64,000 nt of DNA from SG8-30 sp963695155. GTDB lineage: Bacteria; Pseudomonadota; Gammaproteobacteria; Steroidobacterales; Steroidobacteraceae. How positions within the stretch are numbered: position 1 is the stretch's first letter; every line of letters begins with the position of its first letter. Below the pieces are notes generated by a model, which was given only the letters and a program-made list of their open reading frames with translations, was not told the origin of the DNA and made no database searches. The position numbers and the translations under genes were made by a program. The DNA lies in assembly GCA_963695155.1 (NCBI GenBank), contig CAVOGD010000003.1:62001-126000 (forward strand), in the 5' to 3' direction. Shown here piece by piece: positions 39,578 through 47,644 of this stretch.

Positions 39578-40366
39578 ATGATGATCTTCGACTTTTCCTT
39601 CGTGCTGGTGGTGCTGGCGCTCGTGACCGGGTCCATTGCGGCGCTCGACCGCTGGGTCCTGAAGCCGCGGCGCGCGGTCCCCGGGCGCGCGGACCGCGAG
39701 CCCGTGCTGGTCGACTACGCGCGCTCGTTCTTCCCGGTCATCCTGATCGTGCTGGTGCTGCGGTCCTTCCTGTACGAGCCGTTCCGCATCCCGTCGGACT
39801 CGATGATGCCCACGCTGATCCAGGGGGACTTCATCTTCGTGAACAAGTGGCGCTACGGCCTGCGCCTGCCGGTGCTGAACTGGAAGGTGCTCGAGATCGG
39901 TGAACCCGGCCGGGGCGACGTGGTAGTGTTCCGCAAGCCGACCGAGCCGTCGATGGTGTTCATCAAGCGGCTGGTCGGCCTGCCGGGGGACCGGATCAGG
40001 GTCACCGCGGCGCAGCTGTTCCTGAACGGCCAGCCGGTGCCGCTGGAGCCGGGGGACTTCTACCGCGGCACCAAGGAGGACCAGTATCCGTTCACGGTGG
40101 TGGGACGCGAACGACTGGGCGGGGCCGCGCACAGCCTGATGTTCGACCCGGCGCGGCCGAGCAGCCAGGGCGAGTGGGTGGTGCCCGCGGGCCACTACTT
40201 CATGATGGGAGACAACCGCAACAACAGCCGCGACAGCCGCTTCCCGGAGGTCGGGTTCGTGCCGCAGGAGAACCTGATCGGCAGGGCCGTGGCGATCTGG
40301 CTGTCCTTCAACCCGGACCCGGGCAGCTGGCTGCTGTGGGAGCGGATGGGCGCACGTATCCAATAG
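39578..40366 (+). CDS. lepB: Signal peptidase I
   Basis: LepB removes signal peptides from exported proteins at the periplasmic face. The 262-residue protein has N-terminal membrane helices at about 5-22 and 45-63. The catalytic Ser is in IPSDSMMPTLIQGD, the general-base Lys in VFIKRLVGLPGDR, and box E is GDNRNNSRDSR. The ATG at 39578 has GCAGGAG upstream. It lies between lepA and rnc as in E. coli. Confidence 0.97.
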   Translation: MMIFDFSFVLVVLALVTGSIAALDRWVLKPRRAVPGRADREPVLVDYARSFFPVILIVLVLRSFLYEPFRIPSDSMMPTLIQGDFIFVNKWRYGLRLPVLNWKVLEIGEPGRGDVVVFRKPTEPSMVFIKRLVGLPGDRIRVTAAQLFLNGQPVPLEPGDFYRGTKEDQYPFTVVGRERLGGAAHSLMFDPARPSSQGEWVVPAGHYFMMGDNRNNSRDSRFPEVGFVPQENLIGRAVAIWLSFNPDPGSWLLWERMGARIQ

Positions 40367-40372
40367 GGAGGA

Positions 40373-40750
40373 ATGAGCATGCGAAGCAGACAGACGGGGC
40401 TGACGTTCCTGGGGTTGCTCCTGCTGATCCTGGTCGTCGGCACCTGGGTGTACGCGGGCATCAGGCTGGCGCCGATCTACCTGGAGCACATGAAGATCGC
40501 GAGCACCCTGGACAAGGTGCAGGACGAGTTCAACGCGAACCCCGGCACCACCGAGTACATGATCCGCACGGCGATCGAGAAGCACTTCGACGTGGAGTAC
40601 GTGAACGTCATCACCCAGAAGGACGTCATCATCAAGCGCGAGGGCAGCGTGTACCGTGTCACGGCGAGCTACGAGGAGACGGCACCGTTTGCGTTCAACG
40701 TCTACTTCCTCGTCGCGTTCGACAGGACCGTCGAGATCGAGGTCAACTGA
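40373..40750 (+). CDS. DUF4845 membrane-anchored protein
   Basis: A 125-residue protein with one N-terminal membrane helix (about residues 10-29, LTFLGLLLLILVVGTWVYAG). A small domain follows (IYLEHMKIASTLDKVQDEF, ending YFLVAFDRTVEIEV). It matches the DUF4845 family, which is regularly found between lepB and rnc in Gammaproteobacteria. Its function is unknown; the context suggests a link to protein export or membrane biogenesis. An internal Met three codons downstream could also start it. Confidence 0.88.
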   Translation: MSMRSRQTGLTFLGLLLLILVVGTWVYAGIRLAPIYLEHMKIASTLDKVQDEFNANPGTTEYMIRTAIEKHFDVEYVNVITQKDVIIKREGSVYRVTASYEETAPFAFNVYFLVAFDRTVEIEVN

Positions 40751-40776
40751 GGCGGCCGCGCGGGGAGCGGGGCGGG

Positions 40777-41463
40777 ATGGGCTCGTCGATGACATGGGCT
40801 GAGCAGGCGCTGGGCTGCCGCCTGGGCAGCGCGGCGCTGCTCGAGGCTGCGCTCACGCACCGCAGCCACGGCTCGCGCAACAACGAGCGCCTCGAGTACC
40901 TGGGCGACGCGGTCCTCAACTTCGTGGTGGCGGAACTGCTGTACCGCGAATTCGACGGCGCGACCGAGGGCGAGCTGTCGCGCTACCGCGCCAGCCTGGT
41001 CAGCGGCGAGACGCTGGGCGAGGTGGCGGCGGCCATCGGGCTCGGCGAGCAACTGCGGCTGGGCGAGGGTGAACTCAAGACCGGCGGTTACCGCCGCGCC
41101 TCGATCCTGGCGGACGCGCTGGAGGCGGTGATCGGCGCGCTGTTCCTGGACCGCGGGCTGGACGAGGCGCGCGCCGCGGTGCTGCGCCTGCTCGGGCCGC
41201 GGCTGCGGCGGCTGCCGGCGGCGGCCGAGCTCAAGGACCCGAAGACGCGGCTGCAGGAACGCATGCAGGGCAAGGGGCTGGAACTGCCGCGTTACGAGGT
41301 GATCGAGGTCAGCGGCGAGCCGCATGACCAGCAATTCGAGGTGCGTTGCGTGCTGGACGGGCCGGGGTTGCACGCGGTGGCGCGCGGCACCAGCCGGCGG
41401 CGCGCCGAGCAGGAGGCCGCCGCGCTGGTGCTGGAGCAGTGCGAGGCCGCCGGGCTGCCATGA
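40777..41463 (+). CDS. rnc: Ribonuclease III
   Basis: RNase III cuts double-stranded RNA, including the rRNA precursor. The 228-residue protein has LTHRSHGSRNNERLEYLGDAVLNFVVAELL with the catalytic signature, then LADALEAVIGALFLD. A C-terminal double-stranded RNA-binding domain follows (DPKTRLQERMQGKGLELPRYEV, GTSRRRAEQEAAALVLEQ). The start is ATG 40777 or ATG 40789. The stop overlaps the era ATG. Confidence 0.97.
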   Translation: MGSSMTWAEQALGCRLGSAALLEAALTHRSHGSRNNERLEYLGDAVLNFVVAELLYREFDGATEGELSRYRASLVSGETLGEVAAAIGLGEQLRLGEGELKTGGYRRASILADALEAVIGALFLDRGLDEARAAVLRLLGPRLRRLPAAAELKDPKTRLQERMQGKGLELPRYEVIEVSGEPHDQQFEVRCVLDGPGLHAVARGTSRRRAEQEAAALVLEQCEAAGLP

Positions 41464-42359
41464 CGGACGCGCCCTTCCGCTCGGGATTCGTCGCGCTGGT
41501 GGGCCGGCCGAACGTCGGCAAGTCCACGCTGCTCAACGCGCTGGTCGGCCAGAAGGTCAGCATCGTCACGCCGAAGCCGCAGACCACGCGGCACCGCATC
41601 GCGGGAATCCTCAGTCGCCCCGGCTGGCAGGCGGTCTTCCTCGACACGCCGGGGCTCAACGCCCGCAAGTCCACCGGCCTCAACCGCTCGATGAACCGCG
41701 CTGCGCTGGGTTCGCTGGCCGAGGCCGACCTCCTGTTCATGGTCGTGGACGCGACCCGCTGGACCGGCGAGGACGAGACCGTGCTGGCGCGCGTGCGGGA
41801 TGCCGGCACGCCGACGGTGCTGGTGCTCAACAAGGTGGACCGCGTGCAGCCCAGGCAGCGCCTGCTGCCGCAGATCGAGCGGCTGGCGGCCCTGCATCCG
41901 TTCACCGAAATCGTGCCCGTGTCGGCACTGGGCGGCGACAACCTGGACCGGCTGGCGGCCCTGCTGCCGGGCCTGCTGCCGGTGGGCGAGCCGCTGTATC
42001 CCGACGACCAGGTGACCGACCGCAGCGAACGCTTCATGGTGGCCGAGATCGTGCGCGAGAAGCTCACCATGATGCTGCGGGAGGAACTGCCCTACGGCCT
42101 GACCGTCGAGATCGAGCGCTGGGAGGAGGAGGCGGGGCGCCTCGTCATCGGGGCGGTCATCTGGGTCGAGCGCGAGGGACAGCGGCGCATCGTCATCGGC
42201 GAGGGCGGGTCGCTGCTGAAGGAAGTGGGCGGCCAGGCGCGCCTCGACATCAACCGGCTGCTGGAGCGCCGCGTGCACCTCGAGTTGTGGGTCAAGGTGC
42301 GGGAGAACTGGGCCGACAACGAGGCCGCGCTGCGGAACTTCGGCTACGACCCGGCATGA
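41460..42359 (+). CDS. era: GTPase Era
   Basis: Era is an essential GTPase in 30S ribosome maturation. It has 299 residues: G1 GRPNVGKST, G3 LDTPGL, G4 NKVD and G5-like VSALGGDN. The C-terminal KH domain includes the motif RRIVIGEGGSLLKEVGGQAR, which binds the 3' end of 16S rRNA. It overlaps rnc and recO by four bases on each side, so the RNA-processing genes are coupled. Confidence 0.98.
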   Translation: MTDAPFRSGFVALVGRPNVGKSTLLNALVGQKVSIVTPKPQTTRHRIAGILSRPGWQAVFLDTPGLNARKSTGLNRSMNRAALGSLAEADLLFMVVDATRWTGEDETVLARVRDAGTPTVLVLNKVDRVQPRQRLLPQIERLAALHPFTEIVPVSALGGDNLDRLAALLPGLLPVGEPLYPDDQVTDRSERFMVAEIVREKLTMMLREELPYGLTVEIERWEEEAGRLVIGAVIWVEREGQRRIVIGEGGSLLKEVGGQARLDINRLLERRVHLELWVKVRENWADNEAALRNFGYDPA

Positions 42360-43088
42360 CCCGCTCCCGCAGAGTCGCGCTCGAGCACGCCTTCCTGCTG
42401 CACCACCGCGACTGGAGCGACACCAGCCGCATCCTCGACTTCATGACCCGCGGCCACGGCCGCATCACGCTGTTCGCGCGCGGCGCGCGGCGCCCGAAAT
42501 CGCCGTTGCGGCCGGCGCTGCAGCCGTTCGTGCCGCTGCTGATCTCGTGGTCCGGCGCAGGCGACGGCGGCCAGCTGACCGGCGCCGAGCCTGCGGGGCA
42601 CGCCGCGCCGCTGCCGCCCGGCCACCTGCTGTCCGGGTTCTACCTCAATGAACTGCTGCTGCGCCTCACCCAGCACGAGGACGCGATGCCGGACGTGTTC
42701 GATGCCTATGCGCTGGCGCTGGGCGGCCTGCGCCGCGGCGATCCCGAACAGCCCGTCCTGCGCCGCTTCGAGATAGACGCTGCTGGAGTGCCTGGGCTAC
42801 GGTCTCGACCTGGCCTGCGAGGCGGGCAGCGGCGAACCGCTGGCGGCCGCCCGGTACTATCATTTCCGTGCCGGCTACGGGTTCGTGGCCGCCGGCGAGA
42901 CCGACACCGAGGGTTCGTTCTGCGGCGCGGACCTGCTGGCCCTGGGGGCGGACCGGCTCGACGCGCCGGCCGCGCTGCGCACGGCGCGGCGGCTGCTGCG
43001 CGAGTCGCTGGCGCATTGCCTGGAGGGCAAGGGCCTGAAGAGCCGCGACGTGATGCTGGCGCTGCGCCGGCGGGAGGCTGAGAGATGA
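42356..43088 (+). CDS. recO: DNA repair protein RecO (frameshifted)
   Basis: RecO helps load RecA on gapped DNA with RecR. The N-terminal OB-fold part is clear (EHAFLLHHRDWSDTSRILDFM, GRITLFARGARRPKS, LLSGFYLNELLLRL). Near 42772-42776 the frame changes: GAGATAGACGCTGCTG is found where GAGATGACGCTGCTG would give FEMTLLECLGYG. The second frame then continues with GSFCGADLLALGADRL and RRLLRESLAHCLEGKGLKSRDVML, the RecO C-terminus. Corrected length is 243 residues, normal for the family. The gene ends overlapping pdxJ. Confidence 0.9.
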
Positions 43089-43822
43089 GTTCCTTCGCAA
43101 TCGCCCTGGGCGTCAACATCGACCATGTCGCCACGCTGCGGCAGGCGCGCGGCGGGGCCTGCCCGGATCCGCTGCAGGCGGCGCTGCTGGCCGAGCAATC
43201 GGGTGCCGACAGCATCACGCTGCACCTGCGCGAGGACCGGCGCCACATCCAGGACCGTGACGTCGCGGCCATGCGCGCGGCGCTCAAGACGCGCATGAAC
43301 CTGGAGATGGCGGCCACCGACGAGATGATCGGCATCGCCTGCGGCTTGCGCCCGGCGGACGTGTGCCTGGTGCCGGAGCACCGCGCGGAGCTCACCACCG
43401 AGGGCGGGCTGGACGCCGCCGCGCAGGCGGCACGACTGCGCGACGTCTGTGCACGGCTGGCGGGCGCGGGCATCCGCGTGTCGCTGTTCATCGATCCCGA
43501 CCTGGCGCAGGTCGAGGCGGCGGTGGCCGTCGGCGCACCGGCGATCGAACTGCACACGGGCGCTTACGCGGAGGCCGCGGCGGACGCGCGCGGCGCGGAG
43601 CTGCACCGGCTGGCCCAGGCCGCCCGCGCGGCCGCCGGCCTGGGCCTGGTCGTCAATGCCGGGCACGGGCTGGACTATCACAACGTGCAGCCGGTGGCGG
43701 CGCTGCCGGAGGTGGTGGAGCTCAACATCGGCCACGCGATCGTGGCGCGGGCCGTGTTCACGGGGCTGGGCGCCGCGGTGGCCGAGATGAAGCGGCTGAT
43801 GCGCGAGGCGCGCCGCGCATGA
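43085..43822 (+). CDS. pdxJ: Pyridoxine 5'-phosphate synthase
   Basis: PdxJ forms pyridoxine phosphate from deoxyxylulose phosphate and 3-amino-2-oxopropyl phosphate. The 245-residue barrel protein shows GVNIDHVATLRQAR, ITLHLREDRRHIQDRDV, NLEMAATDEM, VCLVPEHRAELTTEGGLD and VNAGHGLDYHNVQPV. It overlaps recO and acpS by four bases each. The recO-pdxJ-acpS order is standard in Gammaproteobacteria. It supplies the cofactor used by the PLP enzyme at 61.9 kb, among others. Confidence 0.98.
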   Translation: MSSFAIALGVNIDHVATLRQARGGACPDPLQAALLAEQSGADSITLHLREDRRHIQDRDVAAMRAALKTRMNLEMAATDEMIGIACGLRPADVCLVPEHRAELTTEGGLDAAAQAARLRDVCARLAGAGIRVSLFIDPDLAQVEAAVAVGAPAIELHTGAYAEAAADARGAELHRLAQAARAAAGLGLVVNAGHGLDYHNVQPVAALPEVVELNIGHAIVARAVFTGLGAAVAEMKRLMREARRA

Positions 43823-44208
43823 TCTTCGGGATCGGCACGGACGTCGTGCGCATCGACCGCGTGGCGCAGGTCTACGAGCGCTTCGGGCGCCGTTTCGTCG
43901 AGCGCCTGCTGATGCCCGAGGAACTGGCGATGTTCAACGGCCACCGGCGGCCGGTACGGTTCCTGGCCATGCGCTTCGCGGCCAAGGAGGCGATCGTCAA
44001 GGCGCTGGGCACTGGCTTCGCGCACGGCGTGTGGATCCGCGACGTGGGCTTCGCGCCCGACGGGCGCGGCCGGCCCGAGGTGCGTTTCTCGGCGCGCGGA
44101 CGCCAGGTCGCCGACCGGCTGGGGGCCGGCGAGGGGCACGTCAGCCTCAGCGACGAGGCGGGACTGGTGTTCGCGGTGGCCGTGCTGATGCGCAGGAGCG
44201 GCTCGTGA
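43819..44208 (+). CDS. acpS: Holo-[acyl-carrier-protein] synthase
   Basis: AcpS transfers 4'-phosphopantetheine from CoA to ACP. The 129-residue protein has the motifs GIGTDVVRIDRV (metal-binding Asp) and RFAAKEAIVKALGTG (catalytic Glu-Ala-Lys region), and ends at the usual length of about 126 residues. It closes the rnc-era-recO-pdxJ-acpS chain; 58 bases without an obvious promoter follow before rlmD. Confidence 0.96.
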   Translation: MIFGIGTDVVRIDRVAQVYERFGRRFVERLLMPEELAMFNGHRRPVRFLAMRFAAKEAIVKALGTGFAHGVWIRDVGFAPDGRGRPEVRFSARGRQVADRLGAGEGHVSLSDEAGLVFAVAVLMRRSGS

Positions 44209-44266
44209 ATCCGCGCGGGCGCGTGTCCTGCCGCGGGCAGCGCGTGGCCGCGGCACGGCAAGTACC

Positions 44267-45574
44267 TTGAGGCCGCAGGCGGAACCCGAGCAGGCGACGG
44301 TCGAGTCGCTGGCCCATGACGGCCGCGGTGTCGCGCGCCTGGCCGGCAAGACCGTGTTCGTGGACGGTGCGCTGCCGGGCGAGCGCGTCATGCTGCGGCG
44401 CACGCGCAGCCACCGGCGCTACGACGAGGCGGTGACCGTCGAGGTGCTCGAGGCGGCGCCCGGCCGGGTCGAGCCCCGCTGCGCGCACTTCGGCACCTGC
44501 GGAGGGTGCTCGCTGCAGCACCTCGATGCGGCGCTGCAACTCGACGCCAAGCAGCAGCATGTCGCGGAGCAGCTGGCGCGACTGGGTCGGGTCGAGCCGG
44601 ACCGCTGGCTGGCGCCCCTCACCGGGCCGGCCTGGCACTACCGCCGCCGCGCGCGCCTGGGCGTCAAGTACGTGCACAAGAAGGGTCGCGTGCTGGTCGG
44701 GTTCCGCGAGCGTTCCTCGCCGTTCGTGGCCGACGTGAAGCGCTGCCACGTGCTGGCGCAGCCGGTGGGCGGGATGGTCGAGGCGCTGGCGCAGATGATC
44801 GGCGAGCTGAGCATCCGCGAGCGCCTGCCGCAGGTCGAGGTGGCGGTGGGCGAGGGCGTGACGGCGCTGGTGCTGCGCGTGCTCGACGCGCCGCAGCCGG
44901 CGGACCTGGAGCGCCTGCGGGCGTTCGCCGCCGCGCACGGCGTGCAGATCCACCTGCAGCCGGGCGGGCTCGATTCGGTGGCGCCGCTGGAGCCGGCCGC
45001 CGCGCCGCTCAGCTACCGGCTGCCGGAGTTCGACATCACGATCGGGTTCCGGCCGGTGGACTTCATCCAGGTCAACGCCGCGTTGAACGAACGCATCGTC
45101 GCGCAGACTGTTGCGCTGCTCGATCCCGGGCCCGGCGATGCCATCCTCGACCTGTTCTGCGGGCTGGGCAATTTCACGCTGCCGCTGGCGCGCCGCGCCG
45201 GCCGCGTCACCGGCGTCGAGGGCGACGCGGGGCTGGTCGCCCGGGCGCGGGCCAACGCGGCGCGCAACGGCCTCGACAACGCGGTCTTCCACGTCGCCGA
45301 CCTGTCCACGGCACCCGAGGCGGGCTGGGCCACGACGGGGTGGAACAAGGCGCTGCTCGACCCGCCGCGCCTCGGCGCGGCCCCGGTGCTGCCCGCGGTG
45401 ACGGCCGGCCGGCCCTCGCGCATCGTCTATGTGTCCTGTCACCCCGGCAGCCTGGCGCGCGACGCAGGCGCCCTGGTGCACGAGCAGGGCTACCGGCTGG
45501 TGGCGGCCGGCGTGATGGACATGTTTCCGCACACGGCGCACGTGGAATCGGTGGCCGTTTTCGAGCCACGCTGA
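44267..45574 (+). CDS. rlmD: 23S rRNA (uracil-1939-C5) methyltransferase
   Basis: RlmD (RumA) methylates U1939 of 23S rRNA. The 435-residue protein has an N-terminal TRAM domain (VESLAHDGRGVARLAGKTVFVDGALPGE), a 4Fe-4S site in CAHFGTCGGCSLQHL, the SAM site ILDLFCGLGNFTLPLA, and the catalytic region DPPRLGA with YVSCHPGSLARDA. The best start is TTG 44267, since no ATG fits upstream in frame and homology begins about ten residues later. Confidence 0.95.
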   Translation: MRPQAEPEQATVESLAHDGRGVARLAGKTVFVDGALPGERVMLRRTRSHRRYDEAVTVEVLEAAPGRVEPRCAHFGTCGGCSLQHLDAALQLDAKQQHVAEQLARLGRVEPDRWLAPLTGPAWHYRRRARLGVKYVHKKGRVLVGFRERSSPFVADVKRCHVLAQPVGGMVEALAQMIGELSIRERLPQVEVAVGEGVTALVLRVLDAPQPADLERLRAFAAAHGVQIHLQPGGLDSVAPLEPAAAPLSYRLPEFDITIGFRPVDFIQVNAALNERIVAQTVALLDPGPGDAILDLFCGLGNFTLPLARRAGRVTGVEGDAGLVARARANAARNGLDNAVFHVADLSTAPEAGWATTGWNKALLDPPRLGAAPVLPAVTAGRPSRIVYVSCHPGSLARDAGALVHEQGYRLVAAGVMDMFPHTAHVESVAVFEPR

Positions 45575-45600
45575 CCGCGGGCGGGATCGGCCACTACAAT
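45571..45600 (+). promoter_or_regulatory. Candidate sigma-70 promoter of nagZ
   Basis: CTGACC (45571-45576), an 18-base spacer and TACAAT (45595-45600) form a fair sigma-70 promoter in the 70-base gap between rlmD and nagZ. Transcription from about 45607 would give a leader of nearly 40 bases. Confidence 0.45.
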
Positions 45601-45644
45601 GGCGGGGCCGCAGGGGACTGCGGCGCGCCGGGAGGGCGGCAGTC

Positions 45645-46688
45645 ATGGCGCTGGGCCCGTTGATGGTGGACGTCGGCGGCGTGGCGATCGAGCCGCAGGA
45701 GCGCGAGTTGCTGGCCCATCCGCAGGTCGGCGGCGTCATCCTGTTCGCACGCAACTACGAGAGTCCCGAGCAGCTGGCGCGGCTGACGGCCGAAGTCCAC
45801 GCCGTACGTACGCCCTCGCTGCTGGTCGCCGTGGACCAGGAAGGCGGGCGCGTACAGCGCTTTCGTGAGGGCTTCACCGGCCTGCCGCCGCTGCGGGCGA
45901 TCGGGCGGCTATGGCGCGCCGAGCCGGAGGCCGCCGCAGGCCTGGCCCGGCAGCTCGGCTGGCTGATGGCGGCGGAACTGCGTGCGGCCGGCGTGGACCT
46001 GTCGTTTGCGCCCTGCGTGGACCTCGACCTGGGCCTGAGCGAGGTGATCGGCGACCGCGCCTTTCACGGCTCCGCCGATGCGGTCGGGACGCTGGCCGTG
46101 GCGTGGATGCTCGGCATGCGCGACGCCGGCATGGCGGCCACCGCGAAGCACTTCCCGGGGCACGGCGCCGTGGCCGCCGATTCGCACGTGGCGCTGCCCG
46201 TCGACCGGCGCGAACCCGCCGACCTCGAGGGGGACCTGGCCCCGTACCGCCGCATGGTCGCCAACGGCCTGCTCTCGGTGATGGCCGCGCACGTGGTGTT
46301 CCCGGCCGTCGACCGCCTGCCGGCCAGCCTGTCGCGGCGCTGGATCGCCGGCGAACTGCGCGAGCGGCTGGGCTTTCGCGGCGCGGTCTTCACGGATGAC
46401 CTGAGCATGGCCGCGGCGGCCTCGACCGGCTCGATCGTGGAGCGTGCCCGGCTGGCGCTGGCCGCGGGCTGCGACATGCTGCCCGTGTGCAATGACCGCG
46501 CATCTGTGATGCAGTTGCTGGACAGGCTGCCGGCCGGGCCCGACCCTCTGCGGCAGGTGCGGTTGGTGCGGTTGCGCGGGCGGGCGGGCCCGGGCCGCGC
46601 GGAACTGCAGGCCGGCGAGCGATGGCGCTCCAGCGTGGCCGCCGCACAGCGCTGCCTCGAAGTACCGCAACTGAGACTCGACGCGTGA
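45645..46688 (+). CDS. nagZ: Beta-N-acetylhexosaminidase NagZ
   Basis: NagZ (GH3) removes GlcNAc from anhydro-muropeptides in cytoplasmic peptidoglycan recycling; its products can signal beta-lactamase induction. The 347-residue protein shows GVILFARNYE, VAVDQEGGRVQRFREGFTGLP, the histidine-aspartate motif TAKHFPGHGAVAADSH and FTDDLSMAAA, which contains the nucleophile Asp. No signal peptide, as expected. Its stop overlaps the GTG of the next gene. Confidence 0.97.
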   Translation: MALGPLMVDVGGVAIEPQERELLAHPQVGGVILFARNYESPEQLARLTAEVHAVRTPSLLVAVDQEGGRVQRFREGFTGLPPLRAIGRLWRAEPEAAAGLARQLGWLMAAELRAAGVDLSFAPCVDLDLGLSEVIGDRAFHGSADAVGTLAVAWMLGMRDAGMAATAKHFPGHGAVAADSHVALPVDRREPADLEGDLAPYRRMVANGLLSVMAAHVVFPAVDRLPASLSRRWIAGELRERLGFRGAVFTDDLSMAAAASTGSIVERARLALAAGCDMLPVCNDRASVMQLLDRLPAGPDPLRQVRLVRLRGRAGPGRAELQAGERWRSSVAAAQRCLEVPQLRLDA

Positions 46689-47623
46689 GTGATCCGCATA
46701 CCGACGATCCGTGGCGCCTGCTGGTCGATGCCCTGCCGGACGGCGCCGTGCTCACCGATGGCGCCTCGCCGCAACGCGCGGTCGTTTACGCGAACCGGGC
46801 TTTCGAGCGCCTGACCGGTTATGCGGCGGCCGAGCTGGTCGGGCGGCCGCTGCCGGCGTTCAACCACGCGGAGGGCGGCGCGGCCGCCGCCCCGCAGGTG
46901 CGCGGCGCAGCGCAGGCCGGGGCGGCCACGCACGCGATTGCGCGGGGCGTGCACCGCGACGGCAGCCCGCTGCTGCTGGAAGTTCGTACGGCGCCGGTGC
47001 GCGACGCCGACGGCCGTATTACGCACTGGGCCTCGGTTTACCGCCGGCCGGAGACCCGCATGGCGGCGGAACCGGGCGACGCCGGATTCGGCGTGGCGCG
47101 GCGGCCCGTGCGCCGCGACGGGCTGACCGGCCTCTTGTCCCGGGCCGGGTTCGAGGCCCGGCTGCGTGAGCCGGCGGCTGCATCCAGCAGCCGCGGCGGA
47201 CCGCTGGTGGGCGTGTTCGTGGTGGACGTGGACGACCTCGCCGGCTACAACGACACCTTCGGCCGGGCGGCCGGCGACGCCATGCTGAAGCGCGTCGCCG
47301 CGGCCCTCGGCGCCGCCTTCAGGCGCTCCAGCGATGTGCTGGCCCGCTGGGACGGCGGCACGTTTGCGGCCGCCAGCTACGGCATGGAACCGGCACGCGC
47401 CCAGCAGCATGCCGATTCACTGCGCACGCGGGTGCGCGACCTGCGCATCCACCACCCCCACTCGAAGTTCGGCAAGTTCGTCAGCGTGACGGTGGCCGTG
47501 GCGACCGCGCCGGTCGGGGATGCCGAGGCGCTGGCACAGTCGGTGGACAGCGCCCTGGCGTCGCTCGGCCAGGCCAAGGCGGGCCAGCCGGTGCTTGTCG
47601 CGCCGCGCTGCACGCTGCCCTAG
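46685..47623 (+). CDS. PAS domain protein with degenerate GGDEF domain
   Basis: A 312-residue signalling protein. A PAS domain covers about residues 10-120 (AVVYANRAFERLTGYAAAELVG, DGSPLLLEVRTAPVRDADGRIT). A GGDEF-like domain covers about 140-310. The upstream parts are typical: DGLTGLLSRAGFEARL, VVDVDDLAGYNDTFGRAAGDAML. However, the active-site loop reads ARWDGGTFAA where an active cyclase has RxGGDEF, so it is probably not a diguanylate cyclase and may bind GTP or a partner instead. It is coupled to nagZ by a GTGA overlap. There is no membrane segment. The stop codon lies in a 26-base palindrome. Confidence 0.85.
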   Translation: MSDPHTDDPWRLLVDALPDGAVLTDGASPQRAVVYANRAFERLTGYAAAELVGRPLPAFNHAEGGAAAAPQVRGAAQAGAATHAIARGVHRDGSPLLLEVRTAPVRDADGRITHWASVYRRPETRMAAEPGDAGFGVARRPVRRDGLTGLLSRAGFEARLREPAAASSSRGGPLVGVFVVDVDDLAGYNDTFGRAAGDAMLKRVAAALGAAFRRSSDVLARWDGGTFAAASYGMEPARAQQHADSLRTRVRDLRIHHPHSKFGKFVSVTVAVATAPVGDAEALAQSVDSALASLGQAKAGQPVLVAPRCTLP

Positions 47624-47644
47624 GGCCTGTTAACAGGCCCTAGG
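47619..47644. terminator. Perfect 26-base palindrome between convergent genes
   Basis: CCTAGGGCCTGTT followed by its exact reverse complement, centred between 47631 and 47632. The stop codon of the PAS-GGDEF gene (TAG 47621-47623) lies in the left arm and the mfd stop (TAG on the minus strand, 47640-47642) at the mirror position in the right arm. A bidirectional transcription end is the likely role, though there is no T-run. It does not resemble the GGGGTCAGACCCC family. Confidence 0.6.

Noticed and set aside
46078..47410. Minus-strand open frames across nagZ and the PAS-GGDEF gene
   Set aside because: No motifs, and both plus-strand genes are supported by clear domains and coupled starts.
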